This document shows positions 45,689 through 54,549 of a DNA stretch of 64,000 nucleotides, piece after piece. Origin of the DNA: Segatella copri (lineage in GTDB: Bacteria > Bacteroidota > Bacteroidia > Bacteroidales > Bacteroidaceae). The notes below the pieces were generated by a model. That model was not told where the DNA came from. It saw only the letters and a program-made list of their open reading frames with translations, and searched no databases. The position numbers were made by a program, and so were the translations under genes. The DNA is taken from positions 1 to 64,000 of the forward strand of contig NZ_NMPZ01000003.1 of NCBI RefSeq assembly GCF_002224675.1. Reading direction: 5' to 3'. Position 1 is the first letter of the stretch, and every line of letters starts with the position of its first letter.

Positions 45689-46972
45689 TCAAGCCGAGAG
45701 AGCGAGGAGCTGATAGGCCTGTCCGTTTCTGGTATGCCTGCTCTTGCATCCCATAAACTTGAGGGCTTGACCTATCTTGATCTTAGTGCTCAAATTTCCC
45801 ACCAGCATAGGATATTGCAGATGAAGCACGTCGAAAACCTCGGAACAAATCATCCATCTACCTTCCTCTTCCTCTGCCGGCATTCGGAAACAATAGCTGA
45901 TCATGGTCTCCAGATCATCCACCTTGAAGAAAGGCTGGTTGAATTCCTGGATGCGAGCCACCTCATCATTGGTGAACCAATAAGGGGTCTGCTTATCACG
46001 AAGCTCATACATCATTTGTGCATAGAGCTGGTCATAATTGATGACCGAACTGTTGTCTATAAACTCCCCGTCGGAAACTCGAAGACAGAGGTAACGGCGA
46101 CTTCCCGTCGGGTCGCAGAGTGGATGCTCATCGTTGGTGGTTGCCAGAAAAGAGGCGTATCTTCTGCGGTCTGCCTGACTCTTTCCGAAGATAGGGCGAC
46201 CATTCACCTTTACCTTCGAAAGTGTCTGCTTCAGCTTGCCCTGCTGGGCTACGGTGATATTGGCAAGCTCATCAATGTTCACCAGAAGATTATGGGTGAG
46301 CGCCATTTCTGAATCAAACTTGTTGCCGAAGTTGATGTGGTCGAGGAAATACTGGCGAAGTTCCTCGGGCAGCAGTCGGACGGCGAAGGTACTTTTTCCG
46401 CAACCCTGCTGACCGATAAGCACCGGTACGGCTTCATTACCGTGCAGCATATCCATCTGCAGCCAATGGGCTACTGCCGAACGGAACCAGGTGGCGCACC
46501 AGCCAAGCTGTTCGCTGGTCAACCCCGGAATTCTGCCGAAAAGAGCAGCCACATGGTTCTTGCCATCCCATTTCGGCAATTTGTTCATGTATTCCTGGAT
46601 AGGGTCGAAGACGGGAACGGCATCCGACTTGATGTACTCCTCGATGTCCTGTCTTGGCGACTTCTTCTCGCCGATTCCCAATTTCTTGGCGCGACGAACA
46701 ATGGAGTTGAAAGCCTCAGCTGTAAGAACCTTCCAGTTCTTCTCCTCAAGGCTCTCCACCTTCTTCGGATTCTCCTCCTTCTTCTCCAACTCTTTCTCCT
46801 CGGAATCCTCCATCTCCTCTTCAGGCTTAATGCAGAAGAACTCGGTCTTTCCGTTCAAAACATTTCTGCGGAAGAGATAAGACTCCTCCAGAAAGCTCTC
46901 TACCTGGTAGATTGCTGATTGATTACCTGCCATCATAGATGACTTCAAATTACTTCTTGTTTCCATAATCAT
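45689..46972 (-). CDS. VirE-like P-loop ATPase
   Basis: 427 residues. After a 50-residue start and a strongly charged E/K-rich linker (about 48-80) comes a VirE-type (PF05272-like) helicase/ATPase core with the P-loop GQQGCGKST and Walker B LLVNIDELAN. SKVKVNGRPIFGKSQADRRRYASFLATTNDEHPLCDPTGSRRYLCL-type segments are typical of phage/plasmid SF3-like ATPases. The C-terminus resembles DUF3874. It probably works on DNA, but no primase domain is attached here. The start at 46972 (or ATG 46966) is chosen over the extension to 47080, which would be encoded by the repeat cluster. Confidence 0.85.
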   Translation of the reverse strand: MIMETRSNLKSSMMAGNQSAIYQVESFLEESYLFRRNVLNGKTEFFCIKPEEEMEDSEEKELEKKEENPKKVESLEEKNWKVLTAEAFNSIVRRAKKLGIGEKKSPRQDIEEYIKSDAVPVFDPIQEYMNKLPKWDGKNHVAALFGRIPGLTSEQLGWCATWFRSAVAHWLQMDMLHGNEAVPVLIGQQGCGKSTFAVRLLPEELRQYFLDHINFGNKFDSEMALTHNLLVNIDELANITVAQQGKLKQTLSKVKVNGRPIFGKSQADRRRYASFLATTNDEHPLCDPTGSRRYLCLRVSDGEFIDNSSVINYDQLYAQMMYELRDKQTPYWFTNDEVARIQEFNQPFFKVDDLETMISYCFRMPAEEEEGRWMICSEVFDVLHLQYPMLVGNLSTKIKIGQALKFMGCKSRHTRNGQAYQLLALSA

Positions 46973-47022
46973 GGTTTTAAAATTATTAATTAATGTGTGA
47001 TTCACCCTCAAATTTGATGAGG

Positions 47023-47126
47023 GTGAAGAGCGGTGAAGAGTGGTGAAGAGTCGGCAGCCACTCTTCACGCATCTAATCAACTGTATATTAGCTGTTTACG
47101 ATGCATTTGTGAAGAGTGAAGAGTGT
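47023..47126. repeat. GAAGAGT/ACTCTTC word cluster, right of the VirE gene
   Basis: Six copies (one GAAGAGC), mirroring 45540-45642. They fall in the leader of the VirE transcript. Confidence 0.8.
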
Positions 47127-47192
47127 TTTAGAAAGTAGCTTTCTATCCACCCGCAGCCTGAAACTTCCATCCAGTCTTCTCAACTCCGGGTG

Positions 47193-47223
47193 CAAAGATA
47201 CACAATAGGAAAAGCGTTTCCAA
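47193..47223 (-). promoter_or_regulatory. Promoter of the VirE-like gene
   Basis: Minus strand TTG (47221-47223), 20 bases, TATCTTTG (47193-47200). This gives a long leader of about 215 bases containing the word cluster. Confidence 0.6.
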
Positions 47224-47335
47224 ATTTTCCATCCTTTCCCACGCCCATTCCGCTCCATTTGGGAAAAATCCCAAGGGTGTATGGGAAAAGGCGTGGGAAA
47301 ATCGGGCGGATTTCTTCAGTTTTACGGGAAAACAT

Positions 47336-47366
47336 TTGGTGATAATGATGGAAAAACGTAAATTTG
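47336..47366 (+). promoter_or_regulatory. Promoter of the unknown gene at 47420
   Basis: TTG (47336-47338), 20 bases, TAAATTTG (47359-47366), 53 bases before the ATG. Confidence 0.65.
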
Positions 47367-47419
47367 CAGATTGATTACGGAACTTCGTTTCGCAAACTAT
47401 TCACGATAAAACTAGAAAT

Positions 47420-48820
47420 ATGCTACAGACTCAGCAAGATAAACAAGTCCCCGCATTCAGCTACGAGGTTTTCGATCGCCAACTCGACCATTTTACAATG
47501 ATGCTCAAGGTGTTGGTGGACGGATGGGAAGATTACAGCTCGCAGGAGATGACCTTCGACATCCACTCCCTGTGTACCAAGGCTGCCCGACTCTGCTATC
47601 TGGCAGATCAGGACCTCGCCTTGCAGCATACCGATGTTTCCCATCATCGCAAGGAGCAGAACGAGATGTATTTCACCTCCTTCGAACTCATCATCACCAC
47701 CCAGTTTACCAAATTCATGAAAAAAGTCCTTGCCCTGGTCAAGGCTGGCAAGAAAGTAGAAGGACATTCTTCCCCGATGTTCTCCTCAGAGATCAGTACG
47801 CTCCTGCCTAAGCTGCACGACCTGCTGCTGATGGATGGCATGAACCAGGAATCGATACAGCTGATGGTGGAAGATATCCAGAATACGGAGAAAATGATTC
47901 AGAAATATCATAAAATCACGAAGTTCCCGGGGGTGAGATACGAGGAACGCCTGTGGTATCTCATCCGCCTCTATTGCCTCGCCAGCTATCTGGTGCTGCA
48001 TTTCCGCAGAGTCTGCCACGTTACAGATTCAGAAATGACACCCGAGGAAGCAGCCCGATTAACGGAATGGGCGATACAGAAATACATCTCGGAAAAGGAC
48101 AGCAGCGAAAAGCTGGAACTGTATTTCTCCAACCTGCAGTACGACAACGATGGCAAACCGCTCGATGTGAATCAATGGCTCCAGGCGAGAAGGGAGTTGA
48201 AGCATCTGGTGCCCCAGAATCTGCTCCTGCTGTTTCTCAATAGTGCAGATGATGTGAGCCAGTTGGGTGCTTCGCTGATAAAAGTAAATTTCACGAACGA
48301 GGAATTCCTGAAGCTTGTGGATGCAGTGGCTAAATACCAGATCATCACGCAGCGTATCCGTGCCATAGAATTTCCGGAGGAATTCGAGCAGTCGCTTCAT
48401 AATGAGGTATTCTATCTTACGGTGAAGGGCCGTTCGGTGGATCTGGAGGAGTTGAAGAAATCCATCTCCAAGATGGTGAATCTGATTACCCGGAAAAACC
48501 AGTGGTTCTGTGTATGGAGCGTGCTGAAGCATCTCAACCTGATCAAGCATGAGAGCACCTTCGCCACCTTTGCCCATCAGATGATGAGTGCCGAGTGGTT
48601 TGGCACCATCGATCCCCGTCTCCGCTTTACGGCAGATAATCTGAGCGATTACTCCCGCTACTTCAATGAGTACGATTATACCGAATGGACCGAGGAGATG
48701 TTTCTGGAGAAGAAGGAGCTGTATGGTATGACGAAATGGTCGCCTAAGCTCTATCAGAATTTCTCCTCGCTCTGTGCCAGGATGATGCAAGCCATCTGGG
48801 GGTACAGCTTTTTCGGCTGA
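47420..48820 (+). CDS. Unknown 466-residue soluble protein
   Basis: I do not recognise this protein. It has no signal peptide and no membrane segment, and reads as almost entirely alpha-helical with many charged residues. A Trp/Tyr/Phe-rich C-terminal third includes WFCVWSVLKHLNL, HQMMSAEWFGTIDPRLRF and a final MMQAIWGYSFFG. There are no nucleotide-binding or catalytic motifs and no clear zinc motif. It has its own promoter, is divergent from the VirE-like gene and is closed by a strong hairpin, so it is a single-gene unit. Position beside VirE, DUF6078 and a toxin-antitoxin pair suggests an accessory function, but none can be assigned. Confidence 0.8.
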   Translation: MLQTQQDKQVPAFSYEVFDRQLDHFTMMLKVLVDGWEDYSSQEMTFDIHSLCTKAARLCYLADQDLALQHTDVSHHRKEQNEMYFTSFELIITTQFTKFMKKVLALVKAGKKVEGHSSPMFSSEISTLLPKLHDLLLMDGMNQESIQLMVEDIQNTEKMIQKYHKITKFPGVRYEERLWYLIRLYCLASYLVLHFRRVCHVTDSEMTPEEAARLTEWAIQKYISEKDSSEKLELYFSNLQYDNDGKPLDVNQWLQARRELKHLVPQNLLLLFLNSADDVSQLGASLIKVNFTNEEFLKLVDAVAKYQIITQRIRAIEFPEEFEQSLHNEVFYLTVKGRSVDLEELKKSISKMVNLITRKNQWFCVWSVLKHLNLIKHESTFATFAHQMMSAEWFGTIDPRLRFTADNLSDYSRYFNEYDYTEWTEEMFLEKKELYGMTKWSPKLYQNFSSLCARMMQAIWGYSFFG

Positions 48821-48840
48821 TTTCTACCGGAAAGAAGAAA

Positions 48841-48881
48841 GAATCTATATTAAATAAGGTAAGAATCTATATTAAATAAGG
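48841..48881. repeat. Two 19-bp direct repeats at 22-bp spacing
   Basis: The same 19-base AT-rich sequence (GAATCTATATTAAATAAGG) begins at 48841 and at 48863, giving a period of 22 bp, as in the arrays near 12.6-13.1 kb. It lies just before the terminator hairpin. Confidence 0.8.
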
Positions 48882-48883
48882 AT

Positions 48884-48928
48884 AAAGGGGGCGAAAAAGC
48901 AAATTTAATATGCTTTTTCGTCTCCTTT
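48884..48928 (+). terminator. Terminator of the gene at 47420
   Basis: An 18-position stem (48884-48901 with 48911-48928) that pairs completely if two G-U pairs are allowed, with a 9-base loop. It is followed by an AT-rich stretch. Confidence 0.75.
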
Positions 48929-48949
48929 AATATTTATTAACTGTTTTTT

Positions 48950-48981
48950 TTGAAAACTTAATAAAAAATCTCGTAAATTTG
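48950..48981 (+). promoter_or_regulatory. Promoter of the second SusC gene
   Basis: TTG (48950-48952), 21 bases, TAAATTTG (48974-48981). It leaves a long AT-rich leader of about 145 bases before the ATG at 49131, a common situation for susC genes. Confidence 0.65.
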
Positions 48982-49130
48982 CAACCAAATATTAAAATAC
49001 AATAAGCCTAAGCATAAGCTAAGCAATAAGAATCATTAATAGAAATATATATTTAGTCAGACAATTATATAATTAAGAATCTGATTATCTCTATAAAACT
49101 ACATAATATAACAATTAAAACCAAACAATT

Positions 49131-52100
49131 ATGAGCAAAAAAAGTCAGTTTGGCATGACCCTATTACTATCTACGATTTTAGTAGGTGGCGCCAATGCGA
49201 GTACTGTTTCTACCTCAAACACATTGGGTGCAGCAATGATAGCACAGCAAGGTGCTGTTTGTAAGGGTGTGGTAAAGGATGCTACCGGTGAACCTATTAT
49301 TGGTGCTTCTGTATCAGTGAAAGGTACCAAGAATGCTACCGTTACCGATTTGGACGGCAATTTTACCCTTTCTGGTGTAAGCAAGGGTACAACAATCGTT
49401 ATCTCTTATATTGGTTTCGTGAACAGTGAAATCAAGTGGGACGGAAAGAGCCTCGACGTTACTCTTGCTGAGGATACTCACGGCCTGGAAGAAGTCGTTG
49501 TCGTAGGTTATGGTACACAGAAGAAGGTAAACCTCTCTGGTGCTGTTGCCAACGTGGATGGTAAGGTATTGGAAAACCGTCCTATCACCAACATCGGACA
49601 GGGTCTCCAGGGTGTTGTTCCTAACTTGAACGTATCTATGAACAGTGGTGGTGCTCCTGGTGCCAGCTCTAGCTACAATATCCGTGGTAACACGTCTTTG
49701 AACGGCGGTAGCCCATTGGTATTGGTTGATAACGTTCAGATGGATGCCAACCTCGTGAATCCAGAAGACGTTGAGTCTATCTCTGTATTGAAGGATGCTT
49801 CTTCTGCAGCCATCTATGGTGCACGTGCAGCATACGGTGTAATCCTCATCACTACCAAGAAGGGTCGCAAGAGCGACAAACCAACCATCTCTTTCAACGC
49901 TACAGGCTACTGGCAGAGCCCTGCCAAGTCATACCACAACGTTAATTCCATGCAGTACCTCAAGATGATGGATGAGGCTAACAAGAATGACGGTGGTTCA
50001 GGCCGATACTTCAAGGATCAGGTTTATAAATATACAGAGGAATACTTCAACGGAACCCGTAAGGATCCTGTATTCTTCGACGAGGCATACGACAAGGCTA
50101 AGTATGGCTATTGCGGCAATACCGACTGGTGGAATGAGCTTTACAAGACTTCATTCTCTCAGATCTACAATGCCAGCATCAGCGGCGGTAACGACCGTAC
50201 TACCTACTATGCTTCTCTGGGTATGAACGACCAGAAGGGTATCTTGACCGCTGGTGACGATAAGTACAAGAAGTACAACGCTAACGTAAACATCTCTTCC
50301 AACATTACCAAGTGGTTGAATGTAAGCGCCAAGATTACTCATACCTATACATCAGAGCTTCACCCTACCGGTGGTACTACAGCGATGAACCCTACTGCTT
50401 ACTCAGGTTTGAGCGCATACTCAGGTATGATGAAGAACGACTTGAGCCCATTGATGCCAGTAAAGCATCCTGATGGACACTATGCAGGTCAGGGTAGCTA
50501 CACCAACCCTATCGCTATCATGGAGCAGGGTGGTAACGCCAAGTATCGCCAGAACGACTTGTGGATGACTGGTGCTGTACGCATCACTCCTATCAAGGGT
50601 CTCGTCATCAATGCTGACTACACATGGAACTTCTACGGCAGAAACGCTAACGAGCACGTACGTAACTTCTACGACTATACAGCCGTTCCAGGTACAGAGA
50701 ACTACTATCCTTGGACTAACCCAAGCAGTATCACCGTATCTAACTACGATGACTACTATCAGGCATTCAACGTATTTGCTGAGTACTCACTGTCTTTGGC
50801 AGAGAAGCATAACTTCAAGGTACTCGTAGGTTACAACCAGGAGAAGAAGCACAACAAGTATCACTGGGTAGGTCGCAAGAACCTCATCGACAACGATACT
50901 CCACAGATCAACCTCGCATACGGTGATACTTCTACCAGCGGTAGCGAGAGCATGTGGGCTACCAACGGTCTCTTCTTCCGTTTCAACTACGACTTTATGG
51001 GCAAATACCTCTTCGAGTTCAACGGCCGTGAGGATGGTTCTTCTAAGTTTGCTAAGGGTAACCGCTATGCGTTCTTCCCTTCAGGCTCAGTAGCTTGGCG
51101 TGTATCAGAGGAGAAGTTCTTCGAGCCATTGCGCAGCTGGTGGGACAACCTGAAGATCCGCGCATCTTACGGTTCTCTGGGTAACCAGAACGTATCTGGT
51201 AACTTCCCTTACCTGGCTACCTATGGTGTAAGCACCAAGGCTGGCGTATTGCTCGGCGGCACACGCCCTGTAGCTGTTTATGCTCCTGGCTTGGTAAGTA
51301 GCTCATTTACATGGGAGACCGTAAACCAGCTCGACCTCGGTATCGATGGTACATGGCTCAACAACCGCTTGAGTGCATCTTTCGACTGGTATCGTCGTGA
51401 CACCAAGGATATGTTGACCAAGGGTGCAACTCTTCCTTCAGTACTCGGTACAAGCGTGCCAAGAAGCAACGCTGCCAACATGAAGACCACTGGTTGGGAA
51501 GTTTCTGTAGAGTGGAGCGATCGCTTGAGCTGCGGTTTGGGCTATCACATCAAGGGTGTATTGTCTGACTATCAGTCTGAAATTACCAAGTACTCTAACG
51601 ACACACGCCTCCTCAGCGACTACTACGTAGGCCAGAAGATTGGCGAAATCTGGGGTTTGGTATCTAACGGACTCTTCCAGAGCGACGAGGAAGCAGCCAA
51701 GTGGGATCAGAAGGCTATCAACGGCGGCCACTGGAGTGCAGGAGACGTGAAGTTTGAAGATATCGATGGTGACGGCAAGGTAACTTGGGGCGAAGGTACA
51801 GTAGATAAGCCAGGCGACCGCAAGATTCTCGGTAACTCAACTCCTCGCTATGCATACGGTATCACAGCAGGTGCCGACTACAAGGGCTTCGACTTCGAGA
51901 TGTTCTGGCAGGGTATCGGCAAGCGCGACTACTTCGGTGGTTGGGGTGGTGCCCAGTTCTGGGGCTTCACAGATGAGTGGTGTACTCCACAGACCACCTC
52001 TCTTGACTACTGGACAGAGGATAATCGTGATGCTTATTTCCCAAAACTCCATCACTACAGTGTAAATGGCAGTAACCACAACACCTCTTCACGCTATATG

Positions 52101-52325
52101 CTGAACGCAGCATACCTGCGTTTGAAGAACGTTACATTGGGTTATACTGTTCCATCTAGCTTGTTGAAGAAGGTAGGTATTGCTCGCTTGAGAGTTTTTG
52201 TACAGGGTGAAAACCTCCTGACATTGACTCCTATGAAGGTGAAGTTTGCTGACCCTGAAACACTTGGTAACATGACTTACCCTATCAACAAGAAGATCTC
52301 TGTTGGTATGAACTTAACATTATAA
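49131..52325 (+). CDS. SusC/RagA-type TonB-dependent outer-membrane transporter (second)
   Basis: 1064 residues. Signal peptide ending GGANA, carboxypeptidase-regulatory-like domain (about 43-118, GEPIIGASVSVKG, TVTDLDGNF), the TonB-box-like VVVVGYGTQKK, the plug with SPLVLVDNVQMD and LKDASSAAIYGARAAYGVI, and the barrel to the end. It imports an oligosaccharide or other large nutrient together with the SusD protein encoded 50 bases downstream. No glycosidase, sulfatase or dedicated regulator lies beside the pair. The ligand therefore cannot be inferred, and the processing enzymes must be elsewhere. Confidence 0.97.
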   Translation: MSKKSQFGMTLLLSTILVGGANASTVSTSNTLGAAMIAQQGAVCKGVVKDATGEPIIGASVSVKGTKNATVTDLDGNFTLSGVSKGTTIVISYIGFVNSEIKWDGKSLDVTLAEDTHGLEEVVVVGYGTQKKVNLSGAVANVDGKVLENRPITNIGQGLQGVVPNLNVSMNSGGAPGASSSYNIRGNTSLNGGSPLVLVDNVQMDANLVNPEDVESISVLKDASSAAIYGARAAYGVILITTKKGRKSDKPTISFNATGYWQSPAKSYHNVNSMQYLKMMDEANKNDGGSGRYFKDQVYKYTEEYFNGTRKDPVFFDEAYDKAKYGYCGNTDWWNELYKTSFSQIYNASISGGNDRTTYYASLGMNDQKGILTAGDDKYKKYNANVNISSNITKWLNVSAKITHTYTSELHPTGGTTAMNPTAYSGLSAYSGMMKNDLSPLMPVKHPDGHYAGQGSYTNPIAIMEQGGNAKYRQNDLWMTGAVRITPIKGLVINADYTWNFYGRNANEHVRNFYDYTAVPGTENYYPWTNPSSITVSNYDDYYQAFNVFAEYSLSLAEKHNFKVLVGYNQEKKHNKYHWVGRKNLIDNDTPQINLAYGDTSTSGSESMWATNGLFFRFNYDFMGKYLFEFNGREDGSSKFAKGNRYAFFPSGSVAWRVSEEKFFEPLRSWWDNLKIRASYGSLGNQNVSGNFPYLATYGVSTKAGVLLGGTRPVAVYAPGLVSSSFTWETVNQLDLGIDGTWLNNRLSASFDWYRRDTKDMLTKGATLPSVLGTSVPRSNAANMKTTGWEVSVEWSDRLSCGLGYHIKGVLSDYQSEITKYSNDTRLLSDYYVGQKIGEIWGLVSNGLFQSDEEAAKWDQKAINGGHWSAGDVKFEDIDGDGKVTWGEGTVDKPGDRKILGNSTPRYAYGITAGADYKGFDFEMFWQGIGKRDYFGGWGGAQFWGFTDEWCTPQTTSLDYWTEDNRDAYFPKLHHYSVNGSNHNTSSRYMLNAAYLRLKNVTLGYTVPSSLLKKVGIARLRVFVQGENLLTLTPMKVKFADPETLGNMTYPINKKISVGMNLTL

Positions 52326-52375
52326 TGTTTGAGAGTTAGGAAAGTGTGTATTATTAATGCTTAAATAGACAGACA

Positions 52376-54127
52376 ATGAAAATTAAAAATATATTCATTT
52401 TGAGTATGATGGCCGGTATGACACTTGCATCTTGCAACTATACCGATTTGAGCCCACAAGACTCATTTACAGATAAATCATACTGGAAGAGTGCCAACGA
52501 CCTCAAGATGTACGCCAATGGTATCTACAGCAACATGCTGGCAGGTCCTTCTTCTACTCTTGATGGCGAGAGTGATAACTTTGTAACCAATAGCCCAAGC
52601 GGTTATCTGTTCAACAACTACACCGTTCCAACATCAGGCGGTGGCTGGGACTGGGGCAACGTGCGTAGCTGCAACTACTTCCTGAAGCGTTATCAGACTG
52701 CTTCTGGCTCTGAGGCTGAAATCAACAAGTATGTAGCTGAGGTTCGTTTCTTCAGAGCACAGGATTACTATAGCAAGATCCGTAATTTCGGTGATGTGCC
52801 TTGGTATGAGAGTGACCTCCAGACAGGTGATGAGGCAGAGCTCTTCAAGGGTCGTGATTCACGCAACTTCGTATTGAACAAGATTATCGAGGATTTGGAG
52901 TTCGCTATCCAGTGGCTCCCAGAGAAGACTATGGCTGAAAAGGGTCGTCTGCACAAGGATGCAGCCCGCACCCAGTTGGCTCGCGTTTGCCTCTACTATG
53001 GTACTTATATGAAGTATCACCACGAGGCTGGTTCTGAGGGCTTGACAGCTGAAGGCTTGATTACAAAGGCTAAGCAGCTGACCGACGAGATTATCAACAG
53101 CGGTAAGTATGAAATCGTAAAGGGTACTGACGCTGGTGCCGGCACCAAGTCATACGAGGGTTATCCACTCAGCTATGCCAACCAGTTTGTTCAGGAAGAC
53201 CTTTCTGACAACAAGGAGGCTATCATGGTTCGCTTCTACGAGACAGGTGTCCTTACCCACGAGACTGGCCGTCAGGCTGGTGGCAACGGTATGGGTTTGA
53301 GCAAGGACTTCATCGAGTCGTTCCTGATGAAGGATGGTACTCCTATCTACAACCAGGGTTCAGGCTATCAGGGTGATGAAGAGTTGGAGACAGAGATTGC
53401 CAACCGCGACCCACGTCTCTATCAGCTCATCGATAACAACCATAAGCCATTCTGGCTCCGCAACAACAAGCAGGTGCAGAACAAGATGCCAGACTGCTCA
53501 GTTTCTGGTGGTGTAACAGGTTATCCATGTACCAAGTTCCACTCTGCCGACGAGACTCAGTGGCAGGCTCGCAACACTTCTTACGACTGGTTCATCTACC
53601 GTTATGCAGAGGTTTTGCTCATCAATGCCGAGGCTAATGCCGAGTTGGGTACTTGCACCCAGGATGTTCTTGACAAGACCATCAACCAGCTTCGCGACCG
53701 TGTAGATATGGCTCACCTCACCGTGAACCCTGTTGCCGACCAGAAGCCTATCAACTATGGTTATGAGCTTTCTAACCTGCTCTATGAGATTCGTCGTGAG
53801 CGCCGTATCGAGTTGGTTGGCGAAGGTTTCCGTATGGACGACTTGAAGCGCTGGAATGCGATGAAGTTGTTGGAGAATCCGCTTACTACTCTGGGTATCC
53901 GTGTTACCGACAAGGTGAAGGAGCAGTATAACGAGATCTACGCCTTCGATAGCAGCAACACTAGAGTATATAACGGCAAGACCTATCTCCGCATCTACGC
54001 AGAGAGCTATGACGATGCTGCAGGTCGCAAGTGGTCAGACAACGATCGTCGTTGGTTGTATCCATTGCCAATCGACCAGTTGGCATTGAACAAGAACCTG
54101 ACCCAGAACCCAGGATGGACAGAATAA
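52376..54127 (+). CDS. SusD/RagB-type surface glycan-binding lipoprotein (second)
   Basis: 583 residues. Lipobox LASC (Cys20), then NYTDLSPQDSFTDKSYW, the N-terminal pattern of SusD proteins. The TPR-like core contains VRFFRAQDYYSKIRNFGDVPW, and the C-terminal SusD domain contains YRYAEVLLINAEANAELG and IRRERRIELVGEGFRMDDLKRW. It would form the lid of the SusC channel encoded upstream. A clear terminator follows at 54247. Confidence 0.96.
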   Translation: MKIKNIFILSMMAGMTLASCNYTDLSPQDSFTDKSYWKSANDLKMYANGIYSNMLAGPSSTLDGESDNFVTNSPSGYLFNNYTVPTSGGGWDWGNVRSCNYFLKRYQTASGSEAEINKYVAEVRFFRAQDYYSKIRNFGDVPWYESDLQTGDEAELFKGRDSRNFVLNKIIEDLEFAIQWLPEKTMAEKGRLHKDAARTQLARVCLYYGTYMKYHHEAGSEGLTAEGLITKAKQLTDEIINSGKYEIVKGTDAGAGTKSYEGYPLSYANQFVQEDLSDNKEAIMVRFYETGVLTHETGRQAGGNGMGLSKDFIESFLMKDGTPIYNQGSGYQGDEELETEIANRDPRLYQLIDNNHKPFWLRNNKQVQNKMPDCSVSGGVTGYPCTKFHSADETQWQARNTSYDWFIYRYAEVLLINAEANAELGTCTQDVLDKTINQLRDRVDMAHLTVNPVADQKPINYGYELSNLLYEIRRERRIELVGEGFRMDDLKRWNAMKLLENPLTTLGIRVTDKVKEQYNEIYAFDSSNTRVYNGKTYLRIYAESYDDAAGRKWSDNDRRWLYPLPIDQLALNKNLTQNPGWTE

Positions 54128-54246
54128 CTATTTATCTCAATAATGAGTTTTAGAATAGGCTTATAGTAAGATTAGGTTTATAAGATTAAGTTTTTAAATT
54201 TGGTTCATTTATTGACTTACACTATTCTATAAATGAAAACTAAGCG

Positions 54247-54286
54247 TATGCCCTTTTGCTGTGAAGCAAGAGGGCATATCTTTTTT
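54247..54286 (+). terminator. Terminator of the second susCD operon
   Basis: The stem TATGCCC-TTTTGCT with AGCAAGAGGGCATA (G-U pairs in the middle) and a short loop is followed by TCTTTTTT. Confidence 0.85.
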
Positions 54287-54390
54287 AAAAGCATACTTTT
54301 ACCGAGCATATCATAAGCACAGATAATTGTACTTTATTATAATAATTGGGATATGCAGGGATGAACTAAGAAATAGTGGGCAAGCGATAC

Positions 54391-54486
54391 TTTAGCCAAA
54401 TCGGACAAAAAAAACACCGATTTGGCTAAGATATAAGGAATACTTTAGCCAAATCGAGTTAAAAAACATCGATTTGGCTAAAGTAT
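54391..54486. repeat. Two palindromes with TTAGCCAAATCG core upstream of the ATPase
   Basis: First: 54392-54404 pairs with 54417-54429 (13 bp). Second: 54440-54457 pairs with 54469-54486 (18 bp, perfect), with A-rich loops. The core thus occurs four times in alternating orientation. The second palindrome ends three bases before the -33 element of the ATPase promoter, an operator-like position. Confidence 0.9.
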
Positions 54487-54489
54487 CGT

Positions 54490-54519
54490 TTGATTTTTCA
54501 AATAATTATCGTATTTTTG
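54490..54519 (+). promoter_or_regulatory. Promoter of the DUF234-type ATPase gene
   Basis: TTG (54490-54492), 19 bases, TATTTTTG (54512-54519), 30 bases before the ATG at 54550. It rules out the upstream in-frame start at 54490. Confidence 0.7.
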
Positions 54520-54549
54520 CACCGTAACAAATTATCTTATTCAAGCGAT

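Larger units (their letters stand above)
46973..47419. other. Divergent region between the VirE gene and the unknown gene at 47420
   Basis: 447 bases. It contains a 9-bp hairpin TTCACCCTC/GAGGGTGAA (47001-47027), the right GAAGAGT cluster (47023-47126), and the VirE promoter (47193-47223). A nested inverted repeat follows, with TTTCCCACGCC (47235-47245) facing GGCGTGGGAAA (47290-47300) and an inner TTGGG/CCCAA. The plus-strand promoter (47336-47366) comes last. The inverted repeat lies between the two promoters and could be a shared operator. Confidence 0.65.
54128..54549. other. Intergenic region between SusD and the DUF234-type ATPase
   Basis: 422 bases. It holds the SusD terminator (54247-54286), two palindromes built from a TTAGCCAAATCG core (54391-54430 and 54440-54486), then the ATPase promoter. 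No gene. Confidence 0.75.
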
